Shown here: piece after piece, positions 1 to 7,139 of the stretch | How the letters are laid out: each line of letters starts with the position of its first letter | How positions within the stretch are numbered: the stretch's first letter is position 1 | From: a virus | Reading direction: 5' to 3' (one strand) | IMG/VR virus record: IMGVR_UViG_3300006737_000233 | Span: 1-22,991 of that record | DNA length: 22,991 bases | Position numbers and translations under genes: made by a program | Notes under the pieces: generated by a model | Told to the model about the DNA's origin: nothing | Databases searched by the model: none | The model's input: the letters and a program-made list of their open reading frames with translations, nothing else

Positions 1-525
1 CGTAAGCTATCTTATTACTCCAACGTTTATGTTGTAAAAGATCCTCTTCATCCAGAGAATGAGGGTAGAGTATTCTTGTTTAAGTATGGTAAGAAAATAT
101 TTGATAAGGTTCTGGAAGCAATGCAACCAGAGTTTGATGATGAAACTCCAATCAATCCTTTTGATTTTTGGCAGGGTGCAAACTTTAAGCTGAAGATTGT
201 TAAGAAGGATGGGTTCTGGAACTATGATAAGTCAGAGTTTGATAAGGTAGCACCTTTACTAGATGATGATGATGCATTAGAAGCATTGTGGAAGAAGCAG
301 TATTCTTTATCTGCTATCACTGCACCAGATCAGTTTAAGTCATATGAAGATTTGGAGAGACGCTTGAAAACTGTCTTAGGGCAGATACAAAAGCAAGCAC
401 CTAGACTAGATGAGGAGGTAGTATCTGAAGCTGAAGATCCAGTTCCAGTGGCTGCACCAGTATCAACATCTTCTGATGAAGAAGATGAAGCACTCAGTTA
501 CTTTCAAAAGTTAGCTGACTCTTGA
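1..525 (+). CDS. 32: gp32 single-stranded DNA-binding protein (3' part, 5' end outside window)
   Basis: The reading frame is open from the first base and ends with TGA at 523-525. The visible 174 residues match the second half of T4 gp32. The segment KDPLHPENEGRVFLFKYGKK corresponds to the T4 core-domain region [20 protein letters not shown], followed by an ETP...FWQGANFKLKI stretch and GFWNYDKSEF (T4 GFSNYDESKF). The last ~40 residues are acidic and Ser/Ala/Pro-rich and end in DEEDEALSYFQKLADS. This is the flexible tail through which T4 gp32 contacts replication and recombination proteins. The protein coats ssDNA during replication, recombination and repair. A TTG at 76 could pose as a start, but homology runs unbroken upstream of it, so the gene is simply cut by the window edge. 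It is convergent with the baseplate operon on the other strand. Confidence 0.93.
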   Translation, partial: RKLSYYSNVYVVKDPLHPENEGRVFLFKYGKKIFDKVLEAMQPEFDDETPINPFDFWQGANFKLKIVKKDGFWNYDKSEFDKVAPLLDDDDALEALWKKQYSLSAITAPDQFKSYEDLERRLKTVLGQIQKQAPRLDEEVVSEAEDPVPVAAPVSTSSDEEDEALSYFQKLADS

Positions 526-538
526 GATACAATCAACT

Positions 539-589
539 CTGCTTGACCCTCTTGGTCATAGCAGCATATATAAATCTACTTAAGTAGAT
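539..589. terminator. Convergent intergenic stem-loop plus 16-bp palindrome
   Basis: The 63-nt gap between gene 32 and the opposing gp53 gene holds two inverted repeats. CTGCT-TGACC (539-548) pairs with GGTCA-t-AGCAG (554-564), giving ten pairs with one bulged T and a 5-nt loop. Next comes the perfect palindrome ATCTACTTAAGTAGAT at 574-589, which touches the gp53 stop codon. Neither is followed by a clear U-tract, so classical intrinsic termination is uncertain. The position between convergent stops favours a transcript-end or RNA-stability role. Confidence 0.4.
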
Positions 590-1581
590 CATGTATACAA
601 TCTAATATTCTCTCCTTTCTTTAAGGTGTCGCTCACATACTGGGCGGCACCTTTCTTGTATGGCATGATCTCATCCATGTCATTGAATATTACATTCAAG
701 AAATTATTTTTTAGAAGATATATATTTCTTTTCTCTTCATCTTTTTTTAGTTCATATTCATAGTTAGTGACTGATTGAATCATATTTGCAACTGGTATAG
801 TATGATAAGAACCATTATCAAAGAACTCATAGTAATGAGCATTACCAGTTCCAACCTCACCTTTTACAGTAAAAGTAACTTGCTCTGTCCCTCCTATGCT
901 AGGATTTTGAACAGATGGAATTTCTGATAGTGTGTATTTAAATCTGATTGCCACATCACCTACAGCAAGTACTTCAGTGACAGGGAATCTTCCATTATAA
1001 ACATCTGTAGATACATTTTGAATTAGAACTTCATCACCCACTTTCAAATCTTTGATACCATTATTCATGGTAACAGTTGCTATTTTAGATTCAGTACCAG
1101 ATATCTGAGTCACCTTTGTATTGATAGCTTGAATAAAGTTGCCATTAGTTTTCCATGTGTTTGGAGTTTCTAACCCTCCCTTTAAGATGACAGCACCCTT
1201 TGTGTTTTTAATTTCTATGGTTTCATAGTGATGAATTCCAGAGAATAATTTATCATAGGTTCCATATTTTTCTAGTAGAAATTCATCTAATGATGATTGA
1301 GGAAGAGGCCACTCTGATTGAACATTTGTTATATTGTTAGCAAGTAAAACTAACCAATCCAAAGTAGGGTCATCATAATATTGTTGTGCAATAGTATCTG
1401 GTCTATCATCACCAACAATACTATATTTTTCAAAGTAAGTTAAGTCTTGAAAAATGTCAGGACGTAATCTACCACGTTTGAATAGATTTTTTACAGTGAT
1501 ATAGTTAGATATGTCATTAGCATTGGGATTGCGATTGACATAATCAAGATTTGGTACTTGTCTGAAGTAAGAGTTTGTCAT
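589..1581 (-). CDS. 53: Baseplate wedge subunit gp53
   Basis: This 330-aa protein carries the gp53 signature at its N-terminus: an early FRQVPNLDYVNRN region, a DIFQDLTYFEKYSIVGDDRPD stretch (residues ~42-62) and IAQQYYDDPTLDWLVLLANN (64-83). T4 gp53 has the equivalent series of start-up strands followed by ETPE..A..YGD..LHW.ILL. gp53 belongs to the baseplate wedge, which assembles around the hub. T4 gp53 is only about 196 aa. Here a beta-rich insertion of roughly 110 residues (about 128-242) separates the wedge core from a C-terminal segment rich in aromatic and charged residues (245-330). The insertion contains VGDEVLIQNV...YNGRFPVTEV, a pattern also seen repeatedly in the giant fibre of this window. 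The start codon lies 2 nt after the gp48 stop, so translation is probably coupled. It is the last gene of the minus-strand operon. Confidence 0.85.
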   Translation of the reverse strand: MTNSYFRQVPNLDYVNRNPNANDISNYITVKNLFKRGRLRPDIFQDLTYFEKYSIVGDDRPDTIAQQYYDDPTLDWLVLLANNITNVQSEWPLPQSSLDEFLLEKYGTYDKLFSGIHHYETIEIKNTKGAVILKGGLETPNTWKTNGNFIQAINTKVTQISGTESKIATVTMNNGIKDLKVGDEVLIQNVSTDVYNGRFPVTEVLAVGDVAIRFKYTLSEIPSVQNPSIGGTEQVTFTVKGEVGTGNAHYYEFFDNGSYHTIPVANMIQSVTNYEYELKKDEEKRNIYLLKNNFLNVIFNDMDEIMPYKKGAAQYVSDTLKKGENIRLYT

Positions 1582-1583
1582 AG

Positions 1584-2885
1584 TTAGAATCCTGTTCCTT
1601 CTTTTCCTTCATCATCATTCCAAAAATCATCATTGTATATTGGAGTTATCTCTTTGAAAGATAGTCCTACCTGATAAGAGGTCATTGAACCATCTCCTCT
1701 ACCACCATTATCCTCATAGGTGCTGTAAGAACCATCTGGTGTGTAGTCCACATTGAATCCAGTTAGAGCACATATTTTTATATTATTTAAAAATGGATGT
1801 GGATCTCCATCTTTATATGTATACTTTAACTTCCAAACATTTGGAGTTTTTAAAAAGATTCTACTATTAGATCTCTTAGGAGCCATTTGTTTTTTAAAGA
1901 ATCTGATAATTTGTTTTATCTTATCAGCTTCTTTTGGTTCTCTAGGAGTAAATTTATATGTATAGTTGAATGTTCTTAACACTGGACCATTAAATAATAC
2001 TTCTAAATTATTATTGATTGTTAAACCTGTTCCTCTTGTCAAAATATTTGCTCCTATTGCTTGTCCAGCAAAAAATGCTTTGATTGCATCTTCACCTACA
2101 GCAGTTGCCAAAGCACCACCTGTTTTACCAGCAGTCTCCATAATACCTTGCATATTAAATCCTCCACCAGATACCACATCAGCTATTTTAGTCATTACTT
2201 CACCTGCTGCTTGAGCTCCTGCTACTTGAAAGGGATTTAATCCCTCTTCACCCCAGTTAACAGAGTTTGATTCTGATATACCAGGTTGCATTGGAAGACT
2301 TACTACCCCTCTTCTAACTTTTTCTCTTTTATCAATATCTTTTATTTTAAATAAGTTTCTTCCTGTTGCATTTAGGTCTAATCCTGATTGATAGTCATAA
2401 CATGTTATCTTAAGGAAGTCAAAGTTTGAACTGTCTTGTTGATTCAAAGGATATCTTCCTATGAAAAATCCTTCTGGATCTTTAGGAATGTCAGTTACAT
2501 TAATGTTACTTAAATTAAATTTAGATCCCTTGCTATCATCATCACCACCTGAATTCTGACCAGATTTTGATTCATTTTTTGCTACGGTTTTATTTTCAGT
2601 ATCTATTTTATTTTTATAAGAAGCAAGTTTTTCTAAATCTTCTTTTGATAAATTATCAACAGATTGTTTTAAAGCTTGATTCCAAGAATCTAGATTAATT
2701 TGAGTTGTAACAAGAGCAGATCCCCCACTATGAGACTCAACTGGGTCCCAATTATTGTTAACATAATTTGCTATAGTTTCTCCCTTAGAATCTGTTACTT
2801 TAATGGTATCAGCATCCGCATCTATTTCTATAATGTTAATAGATTTTTCTAAATTAGAAAATTTTGTTTTAGATACTTCTGACAT
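1584..2885 (-). CDS. 48: Baseplate tail-tube cap gp48
   Basis: This is a 433-aa protein; T4 gp48 is about 364 aa. Residues 1-125 are Ser/Asp/Lys-rich and probably flexible. The middle has a phage-type processing of hydrophobic Ala/Gly helices (220-285), preceded by RRGVVSLPMQPGISESNSVN (191-210). The C-terminal part (about 290-433) has the tube-protein-like pattern LEVLFNGPVLRTFNYTYKF followed by EADKIKQIIRFFKKQMAP, and then the tail GSMTSYQVGLSFKEITPIY. In T4, gp48 sits on the hub dome and, with gp54, starts tail-tube polymerisation; both have a tube-like fold. Its place next to gp53 and upstream of gp54 across a divergent promoter fits. The alternative would be gp54, but the upstream plus-strand protein suits that role better. 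A CTAAATA element lies just upstream of the ATG on the minus strand, so an internal late promoter is possible. Confidence 0.78.
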   Translation of the reverse strand: MSEVSKTKFSNLEKSINIIEIDADADTIKVTDSKGETIANYVNNNWDPVESHSGGSALVTTQINLDSWNQALKQSVDNLSKEDLEKLASYKNKIDTENKTVAKNESKSGQNSGGDDDSKGSKFNLSNINVTDIPKDPEGFFIGRYPLNQQDSSNFDFLKITCYDYQSGLDLNATGRNLFKIKDIDKREKVRRGVVSLPMQPGISESNSVNWGEEGLNPFQVAGAQAAGEVMTKIADVVSGGGFNMQGIMETAGKTGGALATAVGEDAIKAFFAGQAIGANILTRGTGLTINNNLEVLFNGPVLRTFNYTYKFTPREPKEADKIKQIIRFFKKQMAPKRSNSRIFLKTPNVWKLKYTYKDGDPHPFLNNIKICALTGFNVDYTPDGSYSTYEDNGGRGDGSMTSYQVGLSFKEITPIYNDDFWNDDEGKEGTGF

Positions 2886-2899
2886 GAATATCTTTTTAG

Positions 2900-3244
2900 T
2901 TATTTAGTCTTAAAGTTTGCATAAGATAATGAACGTAGATAATCTATCTCATCATTGTTGATCACATGCAATCTTCCTACCACCTCTTGCCATGTATAGT
3001 TCCTTGATGTTCCCCAATGAAAGTTAAGTCCTTGGAATCCCCACCTTTCTACAAAGGTAACAGCAACAAGAGGGAACTCATCATACACACCAGGTGTTTT
3101 GGCATTATATACAAAGGTATAGTATCCACCTGCATCAGGAACTAATTCAGTTTGACTGAAGACCTCCATGATATTCATCATGATGTCATCAGCACTGGTT
3201 AGTCCTTCAATTTGTTCTTGAAGTTCTTCTGTTCTCTCTGACAT
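2900..3244 (-). CDS. Conserved phage protein of unknown function, 114 aa, between gp4 and gp48
   Basis: I do not recognise a named family with certainty. The N-terminal third is helical and acidic (residues 1-32). The centre reads YYTFVYNAKTPG..YDEFPLV..TFVERWGFQGLNFHW. Its spacing of YD-FPLV followed by GF-GLNFH recalls a family of phage structural proteins with the pattern YYD-FPL...GF-GLNLHY (from memory, not searched). Its ATG overlaps the gp4 stop by one base (TAATG), so it is translationally coupled to gp4. gp48 follows 14 nt downstream. Operon membership with head-completion and baseplate genes points to a minor virion or assembly protein. There are no membrane segments or signal peptide. 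Confidence 0.72.
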   Translation of the reverse strand: MSERTEELQEQIEGLTSADDIMMNIMEVFSQTELVPDAGGYYTFVYNAKTPGVYDEFPLVAVTFVERWGFQGLNFHWGTSRNYTWQEVVGRLHVINNDEIDYLRSLSYANFKTK

Positions 3245-3687
3245 TACTTGATACCTAACTCATCTTCTGTGATAACTTTGAATTCAATTCTTCTATCTAA
3301 ACAAAACTCTTGTGCTGCTTTCCATTTAGCTTGGTTGACAGCATAGGTTGTAAGTTCATACAGATATGATTTAGTCACTCTAGATTTTTTCTTTGGTGGT
3401 TTAGTTTGCTTTTTTGGTTTCACTTCAATCACATAAGTTTTAACCTTACCATTACTTTCTTTTACTTTCATAAGAAAGTCTGGATAGTATCTATGAGGTC
3501 TGTGATCTACAGGAGATAGGTATGGAATACTTATCTCTTCAGAAGCCCATGCTATAATATTCTTATTCAGATCACAGTATCTACAGAACTTACGCTCCCA
3601 ACTACTACGACATATTATATTATTTGAATTGCCTTGATATTTTTGAGGGTACTTTGGTTTGTACTTACTCTTAATACTTTCAGCCAT
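3244..3687 (-). CDS. 4: Head completion protein gp4 (gp50/gp65 in T4 nomenclature)
   Basis: The length of 147 aa matches T4 gp4 (about 150 aa). The sequence shows a PD-(D/E)XK/TnsA-like nuclease arrangement: E31 in SSWER, D70 in YYPDF, and E88-V-K90 in YVIEVKPKKQ, with Q94 close by. A Lys-rich stretch (90-105) and a C-terminal helix with AKWKAAQEFC follow. In T4, gp4 acts late in head maturation, on the packaged head before tail joining. The nuclease-like fold is an established observation for the family; catalytic activity of this copy is inferred from the residues. Cysteines at 26, 35 and 38 cluster around the first motif. It is the first gene of the minus operon, with AAGAG before the ATG and an exact TATAAATA about 27 nt upstream. 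Confidence 0.88.
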   Translation of the reverse strand: MAESIKSKYKPKYPQKYQGNSNNIICRSSWERKFCRYCDLNKNIIAWASEEISIPYLSPVDHRPHRYYPDFLMKVKESNGKVKTYVIEVKPKKQTKPPKKKSRVTKSYLYELTTYAVNQAKWKAAQEFCLDRRIEFKVITEDELGIK

Positions 3688-3714
3688 CTCTTATACATAA
3701 TATATAATCTAAAA

Positions 3715-3722
3715 TATTTATA
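3715..3722 (-). promoter_or_regulatory. T4-type late promoter (TATAAATA), minus strand, for gp4-114aa-gp48-gp53
   Basis: On the minus strand the sequence reads CTATAAATATTT, an exact match to the T4 late -10 element recognised by the gp55 sigma-like factor. Initiation about a turn downstream would give a short leader before the AAGAG and the gp4 ATG at 3687. The element ends one base short of the divergent gp54 start codon at 3724. Confidence 0.7.
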
Positions 3723-3723
3723 G

Positions 3724-4365
3724 ATGGCAGGTGCTCGTCCAGAAAAATTAAGAGTAGATGATATAAAAAGTAGGTTGTTGAATGTTGCACAGACCTCCCA
3801 GTATCGTTTGACTCTATCAGTGCCAGCAGCAGTTAGATCTAGACTTACAGATTTAAGTGATCTAGATCTAGATAATATTAGCTTGTCTTGTTCAGAAGCA
3901 AACTTACCAGGTTCCTCATTAGCAACTCATGATGTTACTAATGATTATCAAGGTGTCACTGAGAAGATGGCATATAGGAGAATATATGATGATGTGTTGG
4001 GGTTGACATTCTATGTTGATAGAGAGTATAATACAATTAAAATGTTTGAAAGGTGGATTGATTATATCAGTGGGATTACAGATCCTACAAAATTTAAAAG
4101 TCCATTTACAAATCAAAGAGTATCTTATCCTAAAACATATAAGAAGGATATATTCTTGAGTAAGTTTGAGAAGGATCATTTTTCAGATGAATCCACCATC
4201 CCTAAGGTAACTTTTGACTATACTTTTGTTCAAGCTTTTCCTAGAGATATCACTGCCATTCCTCTTTCTTATGAACAAGGACAAATTTTAAAGTGCAGTG
4301 TGTCCTTCTCATTCATAAGGTATGTTGTGGAGGATAAAAGAGAAACTCTTGTAGGTCTTCTCTAA
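3724..4365 (+). CDS. 54: Baseplate tail-tube initiator, gp54-like
   Basis: This 213-aa protein has a tube-protein character: SQYRLTLSVP near residue 26, then DLDNISLSCSEANLPGSSLA (about 47-66) and YDDVLGLTFYVDREY...FERWIDYISG (about 88-116). A C-terminal part has VTFDYTFVQAFPRDITAIPL and LKCSVSFSFIRYVVE. The ANLPG--L motif and the 'tube strand, helix, DY-V-AFP' order are shared by T4-group tube and tube-initiator proteins. Its location directly before gp26, with gp48 across the divergent promoter, fits gp54, which nucleates the gp19 tube on the baseplate. It is shorter than T4 gp54 (about 320 aa), so a gp19 paralogue is the main alternative. There is no clear Shine-Dalgarno. The ATG follows immediately after an AT-rich stretch in which any plus-strand promoter must overlap the minus-strand late promoter. 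Confidence 0.68.
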   Translation: MAGARPEKLRVDDIKSRLLNVAQTSQYRLTLSVPAAVRSRLTDLSDLDLDNISLSCSEANLPGSSLATHDVTNDYQGVTEKMAYRRIYDDVLGLTFYVDREYNTIKMFERWIDYISGITDPTKFKSPFTNQRVSYPKTYKKDIFLSKFEKDHFSDESTIPKVTFDYTFVQAFPRDITAIPLSYEQGQILKCSVSFSFIRYVVEDKRETLVGLL

Positions 4366-4368
4366 ATA
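4361..4368 (+). promoter_or_regulatory. Possible late promoter TCTAAATA ahead of gp26
   Basis: TCTAAATA overlaps the gp54 stop codon, and an AT-rich TATAAAATA follows at 4377-4385, just before the gp26 ATG at 4388. CTAAATA-type variants of the T4 late element also occur upstream of gp48 and of the 84-aa gene in this window. No good Shine-Dalgarno is visible. This is a weak candidate based on motif similarity alone. Confidence 0.3.
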
Positions 4369-4387
4369 AACTACACTATAAAATATT

Positions 4388-5107
4388 ATGCCATTACCAA
4401 CCATTGTTACGCCAACTTATGAACTTGAGTTGCCATCTACAGGAAAGAAAATTAAGTATAGACCTTTTTTAGTTAAGGAGGAGAAGTTACTTGTTCTAGC
4501 ATTAGAGTCTGAGGATACAAAACAAATCACCACTGCTATCAGAACTGTTCTTAAGAGCTGTATTGAAACTAGAGGAGTGAAGGTGGAATTACTACCTACT
4601 TTTGACATAGAGTATTTGTTTTTACATATAAGGGGTAAGTCTGTTGGTGAAGAGATTGAAGTTAATTTAATATGTCCTGATGATGGAGAAACTAATGTTC
4701 CAGTTACAATTAACATTGATGATATTAAAATTCAAAAAGATAAATCACATAGTAAAAAAATTAAATTAGATTCTGAGTTGGTAATGGAGATGAAGTATCC
4801 TTCATTGGATGAGTTCATCAAAAATAATTTTGATTTTACTGATGATTTGGATATGGATTCTTCCTTTGATCTGATAGCATCTTGTATTGATAAAATTTAT
4901 AATGCAGAGGAGGTATGGTCTACAGCAGATTGCACTAAGAAAGAAGTGAAAGATTTCCTAGAGCAAATGAATAGTTTGCAATTTAAACAAATTGAAAATT
5001 TCTTTACTACTATGCCTAAGTTATCTCACAGCATAAAGTTTAAGAATCCTAAAACATCTGTTGAGAATACTGTGGTATTAGAAGGGTTATCATCTTTTTT
5101 CGCGTAG
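4388..5107 (+). CDS. 26: Baseplate hub subunit gp26 (T4 baseplate protein family)
   Basis: The 239-aa sequence opens LPTIVTPTYELELPSTGKKI followed by YRPFLVKEEKLLVLALESED. This is the characteristic start of T4-like gp26 and its relatives in other myoviruses (LP...P.Y.L.LPSTGK...YRPFLVKEEK.LL.A.E). A cysteine-containing central beta segment follows (LICPDDGETNVPVTINIDDI), then an acidic helical C-terminal half. T4 gp26 (about 208 aa) is a hub component required for central baseplate assembly. The stop codon is separated by 2 nt from the next, small gene, which encodes a gp51-like protein, the usual neighbour in cyanophages. Confidence 0.82.
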   Translation: MPLPTIVTPTYELELPSTGKKIKYRPFLVKEEKLLVLALESEDTKQITTAIRTVLKSCIETRGVKVELLPTFDIEYLFLHIRGKSVGEEIEVNLICPDDGETNVPVTINIDDIKIQKDKSHSKKIKLDSELVMEMKYPSLDEFIKNNFDFTDDLDMDSSFDLIASCIDKIYNAEEVWSTADCTKKEVKDFLEQMNSLQFKQIENFFTTMPKLSHSIKFKNPKTSVENTVVLEGLSSFFA

Positions 5108-5109
5108 CC

Positions 5110-5286
5110 ATGGTTCACATGGACTTGGAGAATTACTATAAAATTAATTTTGCTTTACTCCAGTTCCATAAATATTCATTAGCTGAGGTTGAAAATTTAA
5201 TTCCTTGGGAGAGAGACATTTACATTGGTATGCTTAAGCAGCATCTTGAGGATGAAAAATTAAAGCAACAACAAAGAAGTAACTAA
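5110..5286 (+). CDS. 51: Small baseplate hub assembly protein, gp51-like (58 aa)
   Basis: An ATG two bases after the gp26 stop opens a 58-codon frame ending TAA at 5284-5286, which overlaps the next ATG by one base (TAATG). The product reads MVHMDLENYYKINFALLQFH, continues through a helix and SLAEVENLIPWERDIYIGML, and ends in a charged KLKQQQRSN tail. The ENLIPWERDIYIGML pattern (helix, PWER, helix) is typical of small phage baseplate chaperones and of the gp51 region of T4-like phages. T4 gp51 itself is about 249 aa, so this is either a minimal version or a functional analogue. Coupling to both neighbours and the coding-quality pattern make it a real gene. An alternative start at 5119 would shorten it by three residues. 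Confidence 0.7.
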   Translation: MVHMDLENYYKINFALLQFHKYSLAEVENLIPWERDIYIGMLKQHLEDEKLKQQQRSN

Positions 5287-7139
5287 TGGCAGCAGCTACC
5301 ACCAGTCCAGTAAAGATACTTACAGATCTAGGATATGAGATCTGGGAGATGGAGATTCCTGAGGACTTTCGTAGCGCTTTGATAGAGGCTATTAATACTT
5401 TAATCATGTCCAATCCTAGTGATGGTCGCATACCCATACTTCAAGAAGCAATAAGAGCAGTTCAGAAACCTAAGTTTAAAGCTAAGAAGATTAGGTTGAA
5501 TGTAGATAAAGTATTAAATAAAACTCAACCTAGACTTGAGGGTCAGAAGTTACAAGAAGATAGTGAAGAAGTTCAAAGTAATAATGATGTTTTATCCAGT
5601 GTATTAGTTCCTAGACTAGATGGTATTTCTTCTGCTCTGAGTGGCATAGGTGGTATTCTAGCATCACAATTATCTCTTGAAAGAATAGCATATGAAAGAC
5701 AAAGAAAAAGAGATTTGTTAAATGAGAAAAGAGAGAGAGAAAAATCTTTAGAGAATGAAGGGAATACTATAGGTAAAACCATAAAAAAAATTGTAGAGCA
5801 ACCTATCAAAAGTTTTGGAGAGAGACTTCTACAATTTTTAAAATCTGTAGGACTAGGTGCTGCTGTTCTGTCTCTTTATAATTGGCTTCAAGATAATGAG
5901 AACTTGAAAAAGGTAAAGGCAATAGCAGATTGGTTAGGTGATAATGGTGGTAAACTTATTAAATCATTAATAAAGTTAGGAAGATTAGGAGTAGCATCTA
6001 AGATTGGTAATCTTCTTAAAAAAGTAGGATCTGTTTTCACTGATTTTCTTTTTGTAAAACCCATTAAAACTTTAACTGAAATTATTAGAAGATCTATAAG
6101 TGAAATTTTTAATATAGGAGGAATAAAAACAAAGCAATTTCAGACTTTTAAGATGAGGAAGGGGTTGATTAAGGTGCTTGAAGAAGCTAGAAAATATAAT
6201 CCTGACTTGATGAAAAATTTTAGTAAAAGAGAATTTTTAAAACTTACTGATTCAAATATAATGAATGCTTTAAAGAGGAGGGGTTTTGAGGATATTGAAA
6301 TAGCAGAAATACTTAAAAGATCATATAATACTGGAGAATTAAGTAAAGGACAGCAACTTTTCATAGGGAATACCATATCTAATGCAAGAAAGGGAATTGA
6401 TGGAGAAAAACTTAGTACTATTATTGAAAATCCACCAACGATGACAGACAATAGAGCTGTGAAAGATGTGGGAAAAGAGATTACAGGTAAAAAAGCTGAT
6501 TCATGGATGAAAAAACTTTTAAAATTTTTAGAGAGAAAGGGATTGAAAGATGTAGATGAAGTAAAGTCTCTAAGAAAATTAATATTTGGTGGTGTAGTTA
6601 AAGGTCTTAATGTATTGGATATAGGATTGGATGGTTATGATGCTTATAGGACTTTTAATGAAGATAAAAAAGTATCCTCTGCTTTTTATGCACTTGCTGC
6701 TTTGACTAGTGCTGCAACATTGGCTGGTGCTCCTCAATTTGGACTACCATCTCTTGGATTTTCTTTATTGGGTATGGCTTATGAGGATGAGAAATTTAAT
6801 AAGGGTGCTCAAGTTGGTATGGAATTAGATCCATCATCTGCATTTGGCATGGGAGGTGGTGATCCATTCTTAAATCTTCTCATGAAAAAGAGAGAGGAAA
6901 GGAGAGAGATAGAAAAAAATCTTGATATTAAAGGTAACAAAAATAAAATTGGAGATCAATCATTTTTAATGCCCAATGATTCTACTAGCAGTCCAAACAT
7001 TTCTTTTCTTCAAGGTGGTAATCAATCTCAAGTGACATCTGGAAATGGTTCTAGTTCTAAACTACAAGAACATAACTCAGTTGATGAAGGTAATGTTAAT
7101 ATCACTTCAGTGAGATCTACAGTTGGAGCATACACATGA
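5286..7139 (+). CDS. Large helical tail protein, tape-measure candidate A (617 aa)
   Basis: I cannot assign this by a specific motif. Residues 1-70 form a small folded region. Residues 100-165 form an amphipathic helix, SSVLVPRLDGISSALSGIGG, followed by highly charged RQRKRDLLNEKREREKSLEN. A hydrophobic stretch, LLQFLKSVGLGAAVLSLYNW, spans 181-200. Residues 210-440 are Lys-rich amphipathic helix, and a second Ala/Gly-rich hydrophobic region lies at 464-498. The C-terminal 60 residues are Ser/Asn/Gln-rich. Length, helical content and hydrophobic patches resemble tape-measure proteins, and T4 gp29 (590 aa) lies in the same gene neighbourhood with genes 51, 27 and 28. Hence gp29-like is a reasonable inference. 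It shares an architecture with the following gene, which overlaps it by 4 nt (ATGA). Confidence 0.7.
   Translation: MAAATTSPVKILTDLGYEIWEMEIPEDFRSALIEAINTLIMSNPSDGRIPILQEAIRAVQKPKFKAKKIRLNVDKVLNKTQPRLEGQKLQEDSEEVQSNNDVLSSVLVPRLDGISSALSGIGGILASQLSLERIAYERQRKRDLLNEKREREKSLENEGNTIGKTIKKIVEQPIKSFGERLLQFLKSVGLGAAVLSLYNWLQDNENLKKVKAIADWLGDNGGKLIKSLIKLGRLGVASKIGNLLKKVGSVFTDFLFVKPIKTLTEIIRRSISEIFNIGGIKTKQFQTFKMRKGLIKVLEEARKYNPDLMKNFSKREFLKLTDSNIMNALKRRGFEDIEIAEILKRSYNTGELSKGQQLFIGNTISNARKGIDGEKLSTIIENPPTMTDNRAVKDVGKEITGKKADSWMKKLLKFLERKGLKDVDEVKSLRKLIFGGVVKGLNVLDIGLDGYDAYRTFNEDKKVSSAFYALAALTSAATLAGAPQFGLPSLGFSLLGMAYEDEKFNKGAQVGMELDPSSAFGMGGGDPFLNLLMKKREERREIEKNLDIKGNKNKIGDQSFLMPNDSTSSPNISFLQGGNQSQVTSGNGSSSKLQEHNSVDEGNVNITSVRSTVGAYT

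Noticed and set aside
566-576. TATATAAATC resembling a plus-strand late promoter after gene 32
   Set aside because: The last base departs from TATAAATA and no plus-strand gene follows; the next 3 kb is coding on the minus strand.
1753-2214. Two open frames on the plus strand inside the gp48 gene
   Set aside because: They are antisense to a recognisable gp48 and have hydrophobic, family-less products with no ribosome-binding site.
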